A DNA stretch of 36,378 nucleotides, from the IMG/VR virus record IMGVR_UViG_3300035162_003726, positions 1 through 36,378 of that record; one strand, 5' to 3'. Positions 1 through 11,000 of this stretch are shown here, piece by piece. A program made the position numbers and the translations under genes. How positions within the stretch are numbered: the first letter of the stretch is position 1; every line of letters starts with the position of its first letter. The notes beneath the pieces were generated by a model. That model saw only the letters and a list, made by a program, of their open reading frames with translations. It was not told where the DNA came from and did not search any database. The stretch comes from a virus.

Positions 1-1725
1 GACTTCCGTGTTAGAAAAGGAGCAGGTCAAGCATCTGCATTTACTAATCCAACTAGTGCTTCAATAGTTGATCAATACACTGTATTAAAATTAGATTTTG
101 ACGAAGACAGTGGATCACAAGTACTTGTTGATAATGATACATTTATTCAAGACGTTGAGTTTAGCGGAGGCGGCACTGCTACTGCATTAACATTTATTGA
201 TCACTCAGACTTTGGTGGCGAAATTAGAAGTATTGCAAGTGCAAGTGTTTACGGTAATTACGGTATTCACGGAACAGGCAGTGGTTCGATTGTGTATGCT
301 ATTGGGATGAACTTAGCTTATATTGGCACAGGTAAAGACGTTACTAATGATGTAACTGAAGTTATCCAAGCAAACGAAGTTGTTGCTAACAGCGATGCAA
401 ATATATACTTTAGTACAGTTGACCACAAAGGTGACTTTAGAGTAGGCGATTTATTTAGAGTTAATCAAGAAACAGGCGAAGTAACATTTACTAACGCAGA
501 ATTCTTATTTAATAACAACCAAGGTATTACGTTTACTGACGGTACAAACACAACGATTATTGATGGCACAAAGGTTGAAGCTGGAAATATTAGAGTTAGC
601 GGAAATACTATTAGTAGTACTAGCGGCGACATTAATATTAACAGTTCAACAGGCAACATTAATTTACAAGACAACGTTAATATTACTGGTAACTTAGATG
701 TAACTGGCAATGTAACAGTTGGCGGAAATATTACACTCGGCGACGAAGATACTGACACAATTAATATCAACGCAAGAATTGACAGTGACATTGTTCCAAA
801 TGTTGACGATACATATAAGTTAGGAACAACATTACTTAATTGGTCAGAAATAAATGTTGGCAAGGTATTTGTCGATGATATTATTATTGACAACGATACT
901 ATTACTACAAATGCAAGCAATGGCGATATTAATGTTACACCAAACGGAGTTGGTCAAGTTATTATTGATCAACTACAACTTAGTGATAACATTATTGCTA
1001 ACCTAAGTGGCGACATCATATTAGATCCAAGTAGTGAGTCTGTAACAATCGATGCTACAGGAGCATTAATACTTCCTAAGGGTACAACAGCACAGCGTCC
1101 TGGATCACCAATTACTGGTATGATTAGATATAACACTGATACTAGTGTTTTTGAAGCATATGACGGAAGCTGGATCCAGCTAGGCGGAGTATACGATGTT
1201 GATAGAGATACATACATTACACCCGAGTTAACACCGGGCGCCAACGATAATACACTAAGATTTTATGCAGGTGGTTCGCTTGTAGCTGATGTAACTACAG
1301 AACGATTTAACGTAGCAAGACTTGAAGTAGATGACATTGCTATACACGATAATGTTTTAGAAACAATTACTACTAACGAAGATTTAGTTTTACGTGCAAA
1401 CGGCAGTGGTTTTGTAACAATTGAAAACTTTAGTTTTAACGGAAATGTGATAACTAATACTATAGACGGTGCTGTTACTACTTTAAAACAAGCAGGATCA
1501 GGATACTTTAAAGTTGAAGGAACAGGCGGATTTGTTATTCCTGTTGGTAACAACGCTAACAGGCATCCTAGTCCAGAACTTGGAATGATGCGGTATAACA
1601 CAGTTGAAGACAGAGTAGAAATATACGATGTCGGCAATAACTGGGTTTCGGTTGCAGGTGCTACAGGTGCTGTTACATTTAATGATGCAGAGGAAATTGC
1701 AATAAAACTTGCATTACTATTATAG
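1..1725 (+). CDS. Tail-fibre-like virion structural protein, 5' end outside window
   Basis: The reading frame is open from base 1 to the stop at 1723-1725, so at least 574 residues are present and the true start lies upstream. A GTG at 292 is internal and is not the start, because protein-like sequence continues before it. Visible modules are a stretch near 424-450 reading HKGDFRVGDLFRV, also found in the two giant proteins downstream; a low-complexity run of short beta-repeats rich in Asn, Ile, Thr and Gly (about 590-1060), typical of trimeric fibre shafts; and two copies of a fibre module, LPKGTTAQRP followed by MIRYNT (about 1072-1135) and a diverged copy at about 1537-1600. No enzymatic motif is seen. 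It is probably part of the tail or fibre apparatus; the exact virion position is unknown. The next gene starts 9 nt downstream. Confidence 0.75.
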   Translation, partial: DFRVRKGAGQASAFTNPTSASIVDQYTVLKLDFDEDSGSQVLVDNDTFIQDVEFSGGGTATALTFIDHSDFGGEIRSIASASVYGNYGIHGTGSGSIVYAIGMNLAYIGTGKDVTNDVTEVIQANEVVANSDANIYFSTVDHKGDFRVGDLFRVNQETGEVTFTNAEFLFNNNQGITFTDGTNTTIIDGTKVEAGNIRVSGNTISSTSGDININSSTGNINLQDNVNITGNLDVTGNVTVGGNITLGDEDTDTININARIDSDIVPNVDDTYKLGTTLLNWSEINVGKVFVDDIIIDNDTITTNASNGDINVTPNGVGQVIIDQLQLSDNIIANLSGDIILDPSSESVTIDATGALILPKGTTAQRPGSPITGMIRYNTDTSVFEAYDGSWIQLGGVYDVDRDTYITPELTPGANDNTLRFYAGGSLVADVTTERFNVARLEVDDIAIHDNVLETITTNEDLVLRANGSGFVTIENFSFNGNVITNTIDGAVTTLKQAGSGYFKVEGTGGFVIPVGNNANRHPSPELGMMRYNTVEDRVEIYDVGNNWVSVAGATGAVTFNDAEEIAIKLALLL

Positions 1726-1734
1726 GGAAAAAAG

Positions 1735-2064
1735 ATGGCAACGAATTTTAAAAATATCATAGGAAAAGAAGTAGGCACAAGCCGGGTAGCAGTTTATACA
1801 ACTCCTGCCGCTACTAGTGCAACTGTTATCGGAATGAATATCGCTAATTTAACAAGTGGCATGGTAAGTGCTACCCTTGAAGTTGGTGACGAAGCAAGTT
1901 CGATTGGTGTACTAATTAAAGGGATGCCTATTCCTCCTAATACTGCAATGAAGCCGATTGGCAAGGGTGAGAAAATTGTTCTTGATGCAGGTAACGTATT
2001 ATACGTTACGTCGGATACAACTGAATCACTTGATGTGATTCTTAGCTTAGTGGAGATTGTATAA
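1735..2064 (+). CDS. Small virion-associated protein of unknown function
   Basis: This 109-residue protein has alternating hydrophobic/polar stretches that suggest an all-beta fold, with no signal peptide, transmembrane segment or cysteine. Its layout (short N-terminus, a VAVYTTPAA-type strand, then repeated beta strands) resembles the 108-residue protein at 12945-13271, so the two may be distant relatives that fill similar virion positions. The ATG follows a purine-rich stretch (GGGAAAAAAG) after the stop of the preceding fibre gene. Its stop overlaps the next start by one base (TAATG), which suggests translational coupling. I do not recognise a named family. A structural role is inferred only from its position between fibre genes. 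Confidence 0.65.
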   Translation: MATNFKNIIGKEVGTSRVAVYTTPAATSATVIGMNIANLTSGMVSATLEVGDEASSIGVLIKGMPIPPNTAMKPIGKGEKIVLDAGNVLYVTSDTTESLDVILSLVEIV

Positions 2065-2423
2065 TGTCAGATAACTTTCTAGGTCAAAGCATACAAAACA
2101 TGATTGACCAAACAGATGCAAGATATTTTTATGGATTGCGTAGAACAGACGATGGTGAATTGTATGTAGGTAAAGTTGATCAACTTACAAGTCATGATAG
2201 TATTGCAATTAACGCAGAAGGTGATCCAACAGATAACTATGAAGACTTTGATCAAGGTGAAAATTTCTTTGAAGGAAGAAATGTAAACCACGAGAGGCTT
2301 TATAAGAATTTAAATTATGAACAATTTAGATGGGATAACAGAAATATTAGTTACTATATTGACGATAGCGGAAATTTAGTAGCACGAATTAACGAAGATT
2401 ACACATACCCAACGGGTGTATAA
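2064..2423 (+). CDS. Hypothetical protein in the fibre region
   Basis: This 119-residue acidic protein is rich in Asp, Asn and Tyr and has no membrane segment. It starts at an ATG that shares one base with the upstream TAA, so it is probably translationally coupled. The N-terminal half (NMIDQTDARYFYGLRRTDDG) followed by ELYVGKVDQL looks like a small virion or connector protein of marine T4-like phages, but I cannot name a family. A late-promoter motif for the next gene overlaps its stop codon (2419-2426). Its role is unknown; a structural one is inferred from context. Confidence 0.6.
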   Translation: MSDNFLGQSIQNMIDQTDARYFYGLRRTDDGELYVGKVDQLTSHDSIAINAEGDPTDNYEDFDQGENFFEGRNVNHERLYKNLNYEQFRWDNRNISYYIDDSGNLVARINEDYTYPTGV

Positions 2424-2426
2424 ATA
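2419..2426 (+). promoter_or_regulatory. T4-like late promoter motif (TATAAATA)
   Basis: This is an exact match to the T4 late promoter core TATAAATA, ending 17 nt before the ATG of the 1857-residue virion gene and overlapping the stop of the upstream gene. T4-type late promoters are read by the gp55 sigma factor. The same core recurs before several structural genes in this window. Confidence 0.65.
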
Positions 2427-2443
2427 CTTAGAAGGTTGAGAAA

Positions 2444-5400
2444 ATGGCAGAATTTAAACTAAGCAGAATAAGATTTAATTGGAAAGGCGCATGGACAGGC
2501 GGCTCAGACTATATTGTTGATGATATGATCGAGTACGAAGGTTTTACATATGTTGCTTTACGAACACACACTGGCGCTACATTTTATAATGATCTTGCAG
2601 GTACTGATGTTACACCAGCATTACCAAAATGGAAAAAACAGTCAGAAGGTAAAGTTTGGAAAAATGGTTGGGCTACAAGCACGATATACGCAGTAGGTAA
2701 TATTGTAAAATACGGTGCTAGTATTTACGAATGTACTGAGTCTCATACTTCTGCCGCAACATTTGCTTCAGGCACAGACGGACTAGTTGCTGACATCGGA
2801 AAATGGACACTAGTTGCTGTTTCGTCAGCGGACTGGAAGTACAACTGGACAGTTAGCACACTATACAGAACAAACGATTTAGTACGTTACAATGGTAAAG
2901 TTTACAAAGCTGTTAATCAGCACGTATCTGCCGCAACAACACTTTCAGGCTTAGAAGCTAACCAAGGAGATTGGGCAACACTATCAGATAGTGATACTTG
3001 GAGAGCAAACTGGTCAATTGGTGTACGTTATCGTATAAACGATATTGTAAAATACGGCGGCATTGTTTACCAATGTGTTCAAGGACACACTTCAGCTGAT
3101 AACGCAACGCTAGGTTTAGAAGAAGATCAATCCAAGTGGACTATACAACTTGACGGCATTGAGTATGTTGCTATATCAACAACAGACGAAGATGGTGTTG
3201 TAACAATTTCATCAGAGTGGGTTTCATCTTACAGATATAAGAAAAATGATATCGTAAAGCGTGGCGGAAACTTGATGCAGTGTATACTAGGTCATACGTC
3301 ATCAACAGGGGCAAACGGATTTAATACTGATTATGCGGCCAATAACTGGACAACATATCTTCCAGGTAGTGAATACGAAGGAGTATGGGCTGATAACGTT
3401 TACTATCAACCAGGCGATACTGTACTATACGGCGGATACATTTATAAAGCAGTTACATTTAACTTTGCATTAGCACCAAGTACATATACAACTGATTGGA
3501 ATTTAACTTTTGAAGGTTATAAATTTAGGCAAGATTGGAACGCCGAAGATGGCGACAGTTCATTTATAAATTACAAAACAGGTGATATGGTTCGTCATTC
3601 AGGAAGTTTATATATTGCTATTCAAGATAGTACAAACTTACAACCTGATGCATGGCCTGCATATTGGGAACAAATTATAGATGGTCGTCAATACAGAAAC
3701 TTCTGGGAAGACAATGTTGAATATTTTCCAGGAGATATTGTTACTTGGCAAGGGACTTCATATCTTGCACTAACATATCATAGATCAACAGAATCGGCTT
3801 CTAGACCCGATATGGACATTAACCAACCAGATCAAAATTACTGGAAAGTAATGATCCTTGGTACACTAACTAACAAGTTAGCAAGACGCGGTGACTTAAA
3901 AACATTTGAAGATCAAGACTCAACTGCAATAGACACACAACGTCTTGCAATTGGCTCAACTGGTCAAGCATTAAGAGTTACCGGAACTGTTCCGGCATGG
4001 GACTCACTTGATCTACAAGCAAAACTTTATTATGTATCAACTAATGGCATTGATGATGCAACACAAGGCGGTACATTAAACGCTCCGTTTAGAACAATTA
4101 GATTTACAATGGCGTACTTGTTAGCAGACCAGGCTCACAGAGTTGGCGCTGGTGCTACTGTAAAATGTATGTCAGGTGAGTTTGCTGAAATTCTTCCAAT
4201 TAGTATTCCAAGTAAAGTTGCACTTGTTGGTGCTGAATTAAGAACAACAACGATTCGTCCAGCAGTTTCTACTGATGTTGTATTAGGTGAGAGAACTTAC
4301 ATCAACGGTGTTGTACAACCTCAATTAGTACTAAGTGTTGGGGATGATAACGTTAGATCAAATATGTTCTATGTTAGAAACGGAAGTGGACTTAGAAATT
4401 GTACACTTAAAGGACTTACTGGAGCACTAGTAGGACCAAACTCATACGGAACTAAGCGACCAACAGGCGGCGCATTTGTGTCACTTGATCCTGGTACAGG
4501 ACCGGACGACACAAGTGTTTGGATTGCAGATGCTAATAAAATGCAATATACACCAACAGCAGGTACATACGCTCCGGCATCTGGTGTAATGACATTAACT
4601 ATTCCTTCTGCAGAATATACACCTACAACAGGAACAACTTATGATCCAGCAAACGGGTTAATGACAATAGAATTTGGAACAGTACACGGATTACAGCCAA
4701 AAGAAGAAATTAGCTTTGATCCTAACAGTTTAACATTTACATGTGCAAAAGATGATTTTTTAACAACTCATACATATCCGAGAATAACAGATCCTGCATA
4801 CGGTGAAAAACGTAAAATTATTGCAGTTACGCCTACAAGCATTGTAGTAAATGTTGGAGTTAATCCAGACGGAGTTTACGAACACAGGTTTGTTAGTGCT
4901 ACTAACGACTCAATAAATTGGTCTCACAATATTACACCAGGACAATCAGTAAGTATAGATGCAAATAGTTTAGCATGGACCTGTGCTAGTGATGGTAATG
5001 CAACACAACTGTTACACCCAAGATCAACAGATCCATATTACAATAAGAAAATTGTAATTACTGGTACTTCTAGTACAACTATTACAATGAATGTCGGTAT
5101 TAGTTCAGAATTATCTGCACACACATTTGTAAGTGCAACAGCAGGCGCCGTAAATATGGAGAGAATCCAGGGTGGTAAATCAACATACGTACAAGGTGTT
5201 ACTACAATTGGTGATAACTGTGTTGGTATGAAAATTGACGGAGCACTACATAACGGCGGTAATAGATCAATCGTTGCTAACGACTTTACACAAGTACTAA
5301 GTGACGGTATTGGATATTGGGCAACAAACTTAGGACGTTCAGAGCTAGTATCTGTGTTTACATATTATGCACACATTGGTTACCTAGCAGAAAACGGTGG

Positions 5401-8017
5401 TATTTTACGTGCTACTAACGGTAACAACTCATACGGCACGTTTGGTAGTGTTGCTGAAGGATTTGATTCAACTGAAACTGCACAAACAGCTACAGTAAAC
5501 AACCAAAGCGGCGAAGCTACTATAGATGAAGTGTTTACTACTGGATCACAAATTCTTGCAGTAGCATATAAAAACACAGGACAAACATATACACAAGCAA
5601 CGTTATCAACTACACAAGCATCAGGTGTTGACTTTGATGCAAGATATGATGAATTTAGATACGGAGCAGTATCTAGAATTGATTTAGCACTACCTGATGA
5701 TAGTACTAACGTTGGTGGTAGAGGATTTAAATCCTTTGGTAACACTGGACAAGGTGGTGGTTTATCAACTCTTGTATTTGCGGCTTCTGAAGTTAGAACA
5801 AGAGCACAGTTGCTCGGCATGAGAATTAACATTACAGAAGGACTTGGAGCAGGACAATATGGATGGATACAGAATTATAATCCATCTACGTTTACTGCAA
5901 CAGTTTATAAAGAATCTACAAATACTCCTGGATGGGACAATATTGTTAATGGTAAATTAAATGAAACTGCGCTTGACGGCACAACTACATATACATATGA
6001 ACCAAGAATAACTATTAGTTCACCTACATTTGCAAAGACTAACAATAGTGTACAAACTGGTGCACAGGACCTCGGTTACAGTGACGGACTAGCAAAGTGG
6101 TATTATGCACCAACAGGAACAAATGACTGGTATACATCATCAGATGGTGCTGTTTGGGCTGACTTAGAATCTCCATATAGTTTAAGCTATACAGGCTTTG
6201 CTAAAACTGGTCCAATTATGGTAGGCGTTGCTGACGGTACTGACAAATTAGTTTACACCAATGACGGTATTAACTTTGATTACTCAACATTGCCAGCTAG
6301 TACAACTTGGAAGCATGTTGAAATTGGTGGGCCAAACGGTGATACAATTATTGCTCTAGCAACAGGTAATGCAAATGCATATGTTGCAACACTTACCACA
6401 GACGGCGATTCAACTGTTGTACCTTCAACTTGGAATACACGAGCAACCGGCGGCAGTAATACTACTTGGGTAGGATTAGCATACGGTGCAGGCAAATGGA
6501 TTGCATTAGCACAAAACGGAACTACAGTAATTTCCGTTGACAATGGAGCAACTTGGACAACTGGAGCGGCAAATTCACCAGTAGCACCAGAAGTATACAG
6601 TGACTTAGCGTTTGGTAGTAACTGTTGGGTTGCAACAATGAATCAGTCAGATAGAATTATATATAGTGATACAGGAACAGCATGGTCAGACTCAGGACTA
6701 GTAGGTGACTCGGGTAGAGAAAATTGGAAAATTGGTTACACTCAAGGGTTGTTTATGGTAGTAAGTAATACAGGAACTACACTAAGTTCAGACAACGGTT
6801 ATGGTTGGACAATTAGAGAAGTTACTGGAAACTTAACAACAATCGCAGGCGGAATTAGAAATAATTTACCAGCATTTGTTGGAATGTCATCAGCTGGTTC
6901 AGTAGGTAATATTATTACAGGTGGAGCTACAGCATACGCTCGTGTTGAGGTAGTAAACGGAAAACTTAACTTGTTTAAGATTTATAATCCAGGAAGTGGA
7001 TACATTACTGCTCCGACAATATCAGTTGAAGATCCAGAAGAATATGGCGAGCCGTACTTTACTGTTGATATTAACAACGGCGTATTACCTCAACCTACAT
7101 TTTATAATAGAGGTACAGGTTATCAAAGTGCGATTGTATTAATTACTGGTAACGGTTTTGGTGAAGAATTACAAATTGGTAACACAATGAGAATTAGTGG
7201 TATTACTACAGTTCCAGGACCAGGAGCAAACGTAAGATTTGCAGGCAACGCTACAATTTACAGATTAGTTAAAGTGAATTCACAATCAGGTGTAACACCT
7301 AACATTGAATTAACATTCCAAATTAGTCCAGTACTTGGTAGAACAACAGCACCAGTACACAGCACAGGTGTTACAATACGTGAACGCTACAGTCAATGTC
7401 GTTTAACAGGTCATGATTTCTTAGACATTGGTACAGGTAACTTTGCAGACACTAACTATCCTAATCTATATGTTGACGGACAGACATCGGCAAATGACAC
7501 TGTACAAGCTAACGAAGTACAAGAATCAAATGGCGGACGAGTATTTTACACAAGTAGTGACCAAGATGGTAACTACAGAGTTGGTGAATTGTTTAGAGTT
7601 TCACAAGCACAAGGTGGTGTTACACTAAATGCAGACTTCTTTAACTTAGAAGGATTAGACGAACTAAGACTTGGTGGTATTAGAGTTGGTGGTACGCAAG
7701 CTGTTATTAGAGAATTTACTACAGATAATACATTTGTTGCTAATTCAGATAATATTATTCCAACACAAAAGGCTTTAACAAGCTACATCGAAAATAGATT
7801 TACAGGTGGTGGATCCAACCTGTTTACAAACAAACTTACAGCAGGACAAGTTGTCTTAGAAGATAACGTAATGTCAAACACAGCAGGTTCAAATAATGCT
7901 CTTGCAATGACTGATATTAATGTAGGAATGACTATTAACGGACCACTAGGTGGCGGTTTACAAGCACTAGGTATGTTTATGGCGGCAAGAACAGAACGCG
8001 ATGACTTTAACGGATAA
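2444..8017 (+). CDS. Giant multidomain virion/tail-fibre protein with CBM-like array, beta-helix and Asp-box (BNR) repeats
   Basis: This 1857-residue protein is modular. Residues about 10-473 hold eight tandem modules of 50-70 residues with the pattern W...Y..nDiVkYGg.vY.c..gHts...W, like small chitin/carbohydrate-binding modules (CBM5/12 type). From about residue 529 a YYVSTNGIDD motif opens a pectate-lyase-like beta-helix region (NDFTQVLSDGIG, AHIGYLAENGG). Residues about 750-905 hold two copies of a repeat with FTCA...HTYPR.TDP, known from marine phage structural proteins. Residues about 1207-1493 contain Asp-box-like repeats (TSSDGAVW, SVDNGATW, SSDNGYGW), as in sialidase-type propellers. 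The C-terminus (CRLTGHDFLDIGTGN, QDGNYRVGELFRV) matches the next gene and part of the first gene. It is likely a host-surface-binding tail protein. It follows a TATAAATA late motif. Confidence 0.8.
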   Translation: MAEFKLSRIRFNWKGAWTGGSDYIVDDMIEYEGFTYVALRTHTGATFYNDLAGTDVTPALPKWKKQSEGKVWKNGWATSTIYAVGNIVKYGASIYECTESHTSAATFASGTDGLVADIGKWTLVAVSSADWKYNWTVSTLYRTNDLVRYNGKVYKAVNQHVSAATTLSGLEANQGDWATLSDSDTWRANWSIGVRYRINDIVKYGGIVYQCVQGHTSADNATLGLEEDQSKWTIQLDGIEYVAISTTDEDGVVTISSEWVSSYRYKKNDIVKRGGNLMQCILGHTSSTGANGFNTDYAANNWTTYLPGSEYEGVWADNVYYQPGDTVLYGGYIYKAVTFNFALAPSTYTTDWNLTFEGYKFRQDWNAEDGDSSFINYKTGDMVRHSGSLYIAIQDSTNLQPDAWPAYWEQIIDGRQYRNFWEDNVEYFPGDIVTWQGTSYLALTYHRSTESASRPDMDINQPDQNYWKVMILGTLTNKLARRGDLKTFEDQDSTAIDTQRLAIGSTGQALRVTGTVPAWDSLDLQAKLYYVSTNGIDDATQGGTLNAPFRTIRFTMAYLLADQAHRVGAGATVKCMSGEFAEILPISIPSKVALVGAELRTTTIRPAVSTDVVLGERTYINGVVQPQLVLSVGDDNVRSNMFYVRNGSGLRNCTLKGLTGALVGPNSYGTKRPTGGAFVSLDPGTGPDDTSVWIADANKMQYTPTAGTYAPASGVMTLTIPSAEYTPTTGTTYDPANGLMTIEFGTVHGLQPKEEISFDPNSLTFTCAKDDFLTTHTYPRITDPAYGEKRKIIAVTPTSIVVNVGVNPDGVYEHRFVSATNDSINWSHNITPGQSVSIDANSLAWTCASDGNATQLLHPRSTDPYYNKKIVITGTSSTTITMNVGISSELSAHTFVSATAGAVNMERIQGGKSTYVQGVTTIGDNCVGMKIDGALHNGGNRSIVANDFTQVLSDGIGYWATNLGRSELVSVFTYYAHIGYLAENGGILRATNGNNSYGTFGSVAEGFDSTETAQTATVNNQSGEATIDEVFTTGSQILAVAYKNTGQTYTQATLSTTQASGVDFDARYDEFRYGAVSRIDLALPDDSTNVGGRGFKSFGNTGQGGGLSTLVFAASEVRTRAQLLGMRINITEGLGAGQYGWIQNYNPSTFTATVYKESTNTPGWDNIVNGKLNETALDGTTTYTYEPRITISSPTFAKTNNSVQTGAQDLGYSDGLAKWYYAPTGTNDWYTSSDGAVWADLESPYSLSYTGFAKTGPIMVGVADGTDKLVYTNDGINFDYSTLPASTTWKHVEIGGPNGDTIIALATGNANAYVATLTTDGDSTVVPSTWNTRATGGSNTTWVGLAYGAGKWIALAQNGTTVISVDNGATWTTGAANSPVAPEVYSDLAFGSNCWVATMNQSDRIIYSDTGTAWSDSGLVGDSGRENWKIGYTQGLFMVVSNTGTTLSSDNGYGWTIREVTGNLTTIAGGIRNNLPAFVGMSSAGSVGNIITGGATAYARVEVVNGKLNLFKIYNPGSGYITAPTISVEDPEEYGEPYFTVDINNGVLPQPTFYNRGTGYQSAIVLITGNGFGEELQIGNTMRISGITTVPGPGANVRFAGNATIYRLVKVNSQSGVTPNIELTFQISPVLGRTTAPVHSTGVTIRERYSQCRLTGHDFLDIGTGNFADTNYPNLYVDGQTSANDTVQANEVQESNGGRVFYTSSDQDGNYRVGELFRVSQAQGGVTLNADFFNLEGLDELRLGGIRVGGTQAVIREFTTDNTFVANSDNIIPTQKALTSYIENRFTGGGSNLFTNKLTAGQVVLEDNVMSNTAGSNNALAMTDINVGMTINGPLGGGLQALGMFMAARTERDDFNG
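2474..3862 (+). repeat. Eight tandem CBM5/12-like modules (protein-level repeat)
   Basis: Eight units of about 50-70 codons repeat the pattern Trp, Tyr, Asn/Gly-Asp-hydrophobic-Val, Tyr-Gly-Gly, Tyr, His-Thr-Ser, Trp. Approximate residue ranges are 10-72, 73-131, 132-186, 187-255, 256-311, 312-361, 362-417 and 418-473. Units 2-5 are most alike; units 6-8 have lost the HTS motif. Confidence 0.75.
5273..5313 (+). repeat. 41-bp direct repeat, copy 1
   Basis: These 41 bases are identical to 11054-11094 and encode the same conserved beta-helix motif (VANDFTQVLSDGI) in the two giant paralogues. They mark the best-conserved stretch between the genes and could serve as a homologous recombination site. 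Confidence 0.8.
6063..6917 (+). other. Asp-box/BNR-like domain insertion within the giant protein
   Basis: This segment codes for repeats with S.DG..W-type Asp boxes and is absent from the paralogue at 8054-12913. In the paralogue, the flanking sequence (PR.....  then GG.......V..G.......PGSGY) is joined directly. It therefore looks like a module inserted into, or lost from, one copy. Confidence 0.6.
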
Positions 8018-8018
8018 T

Positions 8019-8026
8019 GATAAATA
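8019..8026 (+). promoter_or_regulatory. T4-like late promoter motif (GATAAATA)
   Basis: The core NATAAATA lies in the 36-nt gap between the two giant paralogues, 27 nt before the second one's ATG. A GGAGC ribosome-binding site follows at about 8044-8048. Confidence 0.6.
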
Positions 8027-8053
8027 TGTATAATATCAAGAACGGAGCAAACA

Positions 8054-11000
8054 ATGGCAGAATTTAAGCTAGGTAGAATTAGATTTATATGGAAAGATAC
8101 GTGGACTACTACAGCCGCATATCTAAAAGATGACGTCATCAGATATGGTGGACGTACTTATGTGTGTATTAAAGGACACACAGCAGATGCTAATTTCTAC
8201 ACAGATGCGGCACACTGGAACTTATTTAGTGACGGTACAAAATGGCAGAGTGATTGGTCAGGTGCAACTTTTTACAAAATCAATGATATTGTAAGATATG
8301 GTGGTATTATATATATTTGTAATAGCGGCCACACAGCGCAAGCAACACTAGAAGCTGATCAATCAAAATGGGATCAGTTTGCTACATCGATTGACTGGAA
8401 AGATAATTGGGTAGCTACTACTGTTTACAAAGCAAATGACTTGGTCAAATACGGCGGTAATATTTACCTTTGTAATACTGGTCATACAGCGGCGGCAAGT
8501 AATGCTCTTGGTCTTGAAGCTGACATTTTAAAATGGGACCTATTCTCCGAAGGTCAAGACTGGAAACAAAACTGGGCAATTAGCACACGTTATAAAATTA
8601 ACGATATTATTAAATATGGTGGCACACTTTATGTTTGTAATACTGGGCACACGTCTAATGCGGCTTTAGCAAGTGGACTTGAAGCTGATCAAAGTAAGTG
8701 GGACTACTTAAACAAAGGGTTTGATTATAAAGGTGAATGGACAAACCAAACACGTTATAAAGTAAACGATGTTGTAATGTTCGGCGCTACACTTTATATT
8801 GCTACGGCCCATCACACATCAGTTGTTACTAATGATAATTCACAATTAGGTACACTACAAGCAGATATTGCAAATTGGGAAATCTTTGTTCCGGGTATGG
8901 AATTTGAAAACTCTTGGAACCCTTATGAAAGATATCAACCAGGTGACTTTGTAACTTATGGTGGTAACCAGTATGTTGCTAATGATAACGTTTATGGTGA
9001 AAATCCTGCAAGTAGTGCTAAGTACGACTTAGTTACATCAGGATTTAATATAAGAGGTGAATGGGGAGATGACTCATCTAACCAAGACTATAGAATTGGC
9101 GATGTTGTAAGACTAGGTGGTTATACATATGTTGCTATTGCAGATAACGCGGCACAGCGTCCCCCAAACTCTACATATTGGGCAAGACTAAACCAAGGTA
9201 TTGAATGGAAAAATGCTTGGGGAACTTCTACACTATACGATGCAGGTGATGCAGTACGTGAAGGATTAATTAGTTATGTTTGTATACTAGCACACACATC
9301 AGCAAGTGGCAACAAGCCATCAGCAGATACAGATGGTACTTATTGGAATACACTAGCAAGTGGTGCAGAAGAAAGTGCATTAACTACAGAAGGTGATATA
9401 CTTTACCAATCAGGATCAGGACCTTCAAGACTTCCAATTGGAACTGAAGGACAAGTATTAAGTGTTAGTGCAGGCGGATTACCAGAATGGAAAGATTTTG
9501 GATCAACTCCGGATGTATACTATGTTGCTAATAACGGAGCAAATAATGCTTATCCAATAAACGGTGGAACATTAGACCGTCCTTGGAAATCAATTCGTTA
9601 CGCATGTGAAGAAATTGAAAAAGGTCCAAAGAAGCCTAGTTCAGTATCATTACTAGAAGAAAATAGAATGTTTATTGCACTTGAAACTGCTAAGTGGGCA
9701 AAGAGACAAATTGTTACACAAGTAAGTCCATTCTTTATTGGATTTGCTTTTTCTGAAGCAAAGTTTCAAAGACTAGCTGGCTTTGTAATTGACGCAATAA
9801 TCTTAGATATGAAAAAAGGCGGAAACGTTAACATACGTAGAGTTGCGCAAACATTCAAAGATAACCAAACTCCAGACTGGTTTGCAACAGGCGCAGAAAC
9901 ACAAAACGTTGCGGCACTTGTTTTTGTACTAGATTTAGCAGAAGATGTTATTAACAGTGCTACTCCTCCAGCAGACTACCAAGACTTAGACAGTGTTGCG
10001 TCAGGTGATAGGACTTTCCAAATTAAAGATGCTACTAGAGCTCCAGAAACAGACTCTTTAACAGAACTAACAGCGGCTATAGCTATTGCTAAATCTGCAA
10101 TCTCATTAGGTGCAGGATATACACTTCCTAAAGAACATATACCTCACAAAGTTGTATTTGTAAAAACAGGAACGTATACAGAAGTACTACCGATTAGAGT
10201 TCCAGAAAGAGTTGCTATTGTTGGTGACGAATTGCGTTCAACACGAGTTGAGCCAGCAGGATCAGTTACGGCGGCAGGTGATGCAACATACAGTTTAGCT
10301 GGTGTATTGCACATGAAATCAATACTTGATGATATCAGTGAAGGTACTGCTATTACAAGACAAACTGGTAATACACTAACACAGAACGTTACTAAGCCGC
10401 ATGGTACAAGTGCAACAAGCACCATACTTACAGACTTAGCTCAAGAATTGTATGACCAAATTGATTACCAAATTAATGGTGCATCAGGTGATTCTAGTGC
10501 TCCGGCATTTAGAGGCAATAATGGCATAGTAGACGATCAAGACAAGTATGCAACTGTAAGAAAACTATTGCTTAACAAAGACTTTATTGCACGTGACGTA
10601 ACAAAATATATTACAGTAGAATACCCTTCATACTCATTTAGTGTAACAGCATGTGAAGCAGATGTCAAGCATTATATTGATGCATTTATTCTTGATCTAG
10701 TACACAGTGTCCAAGAAGGTTCTAACTACTTTACATTAATGGCAGGACTGTACTATGGTAATAGTGTAAATGGTTCTACATTAGAAAATATGTACTTACT
10801 AAGAGACGGTACTGGTATTAGAAACCAAACATTGGGCGGACTAAATGGTACACTAGGTAGTGCAAATGCATATGGAACTAAGCGTCCAACAGCAGGCGCA
10901 TATGCATCACTTGATCCAGGTTGGGGTCCAGATGATGATAGAGTTTGGATTACTGCACGTTCTCCATACGTACAAGGTGTTACTAACTTTGGTACAGGTT

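Noticed and set aside
292-294. GTG at 292 as the start of the first gene
   Set aside because: The same frame is open back to base 1 and codes for fibre-like sequence, so the gene is cut by the window edge.
465-920. Long antisense open frame opposite the first fibre gene (and similar ones at 969-1244, 1263-1778, 5380-5832 and 11404-11826)
   Set aside because: They are hydrophobic shadow frames created by the repetitive, stop-poor fibre codons; no ribosome-binding site or family pattern is seen.
6063-6917. Active sialidase encoded by the Asp-box region
   Set aside because: Only the S.DG..W structural boxes are visible; the arginine triad and the RIP motif of sialidases were not found.
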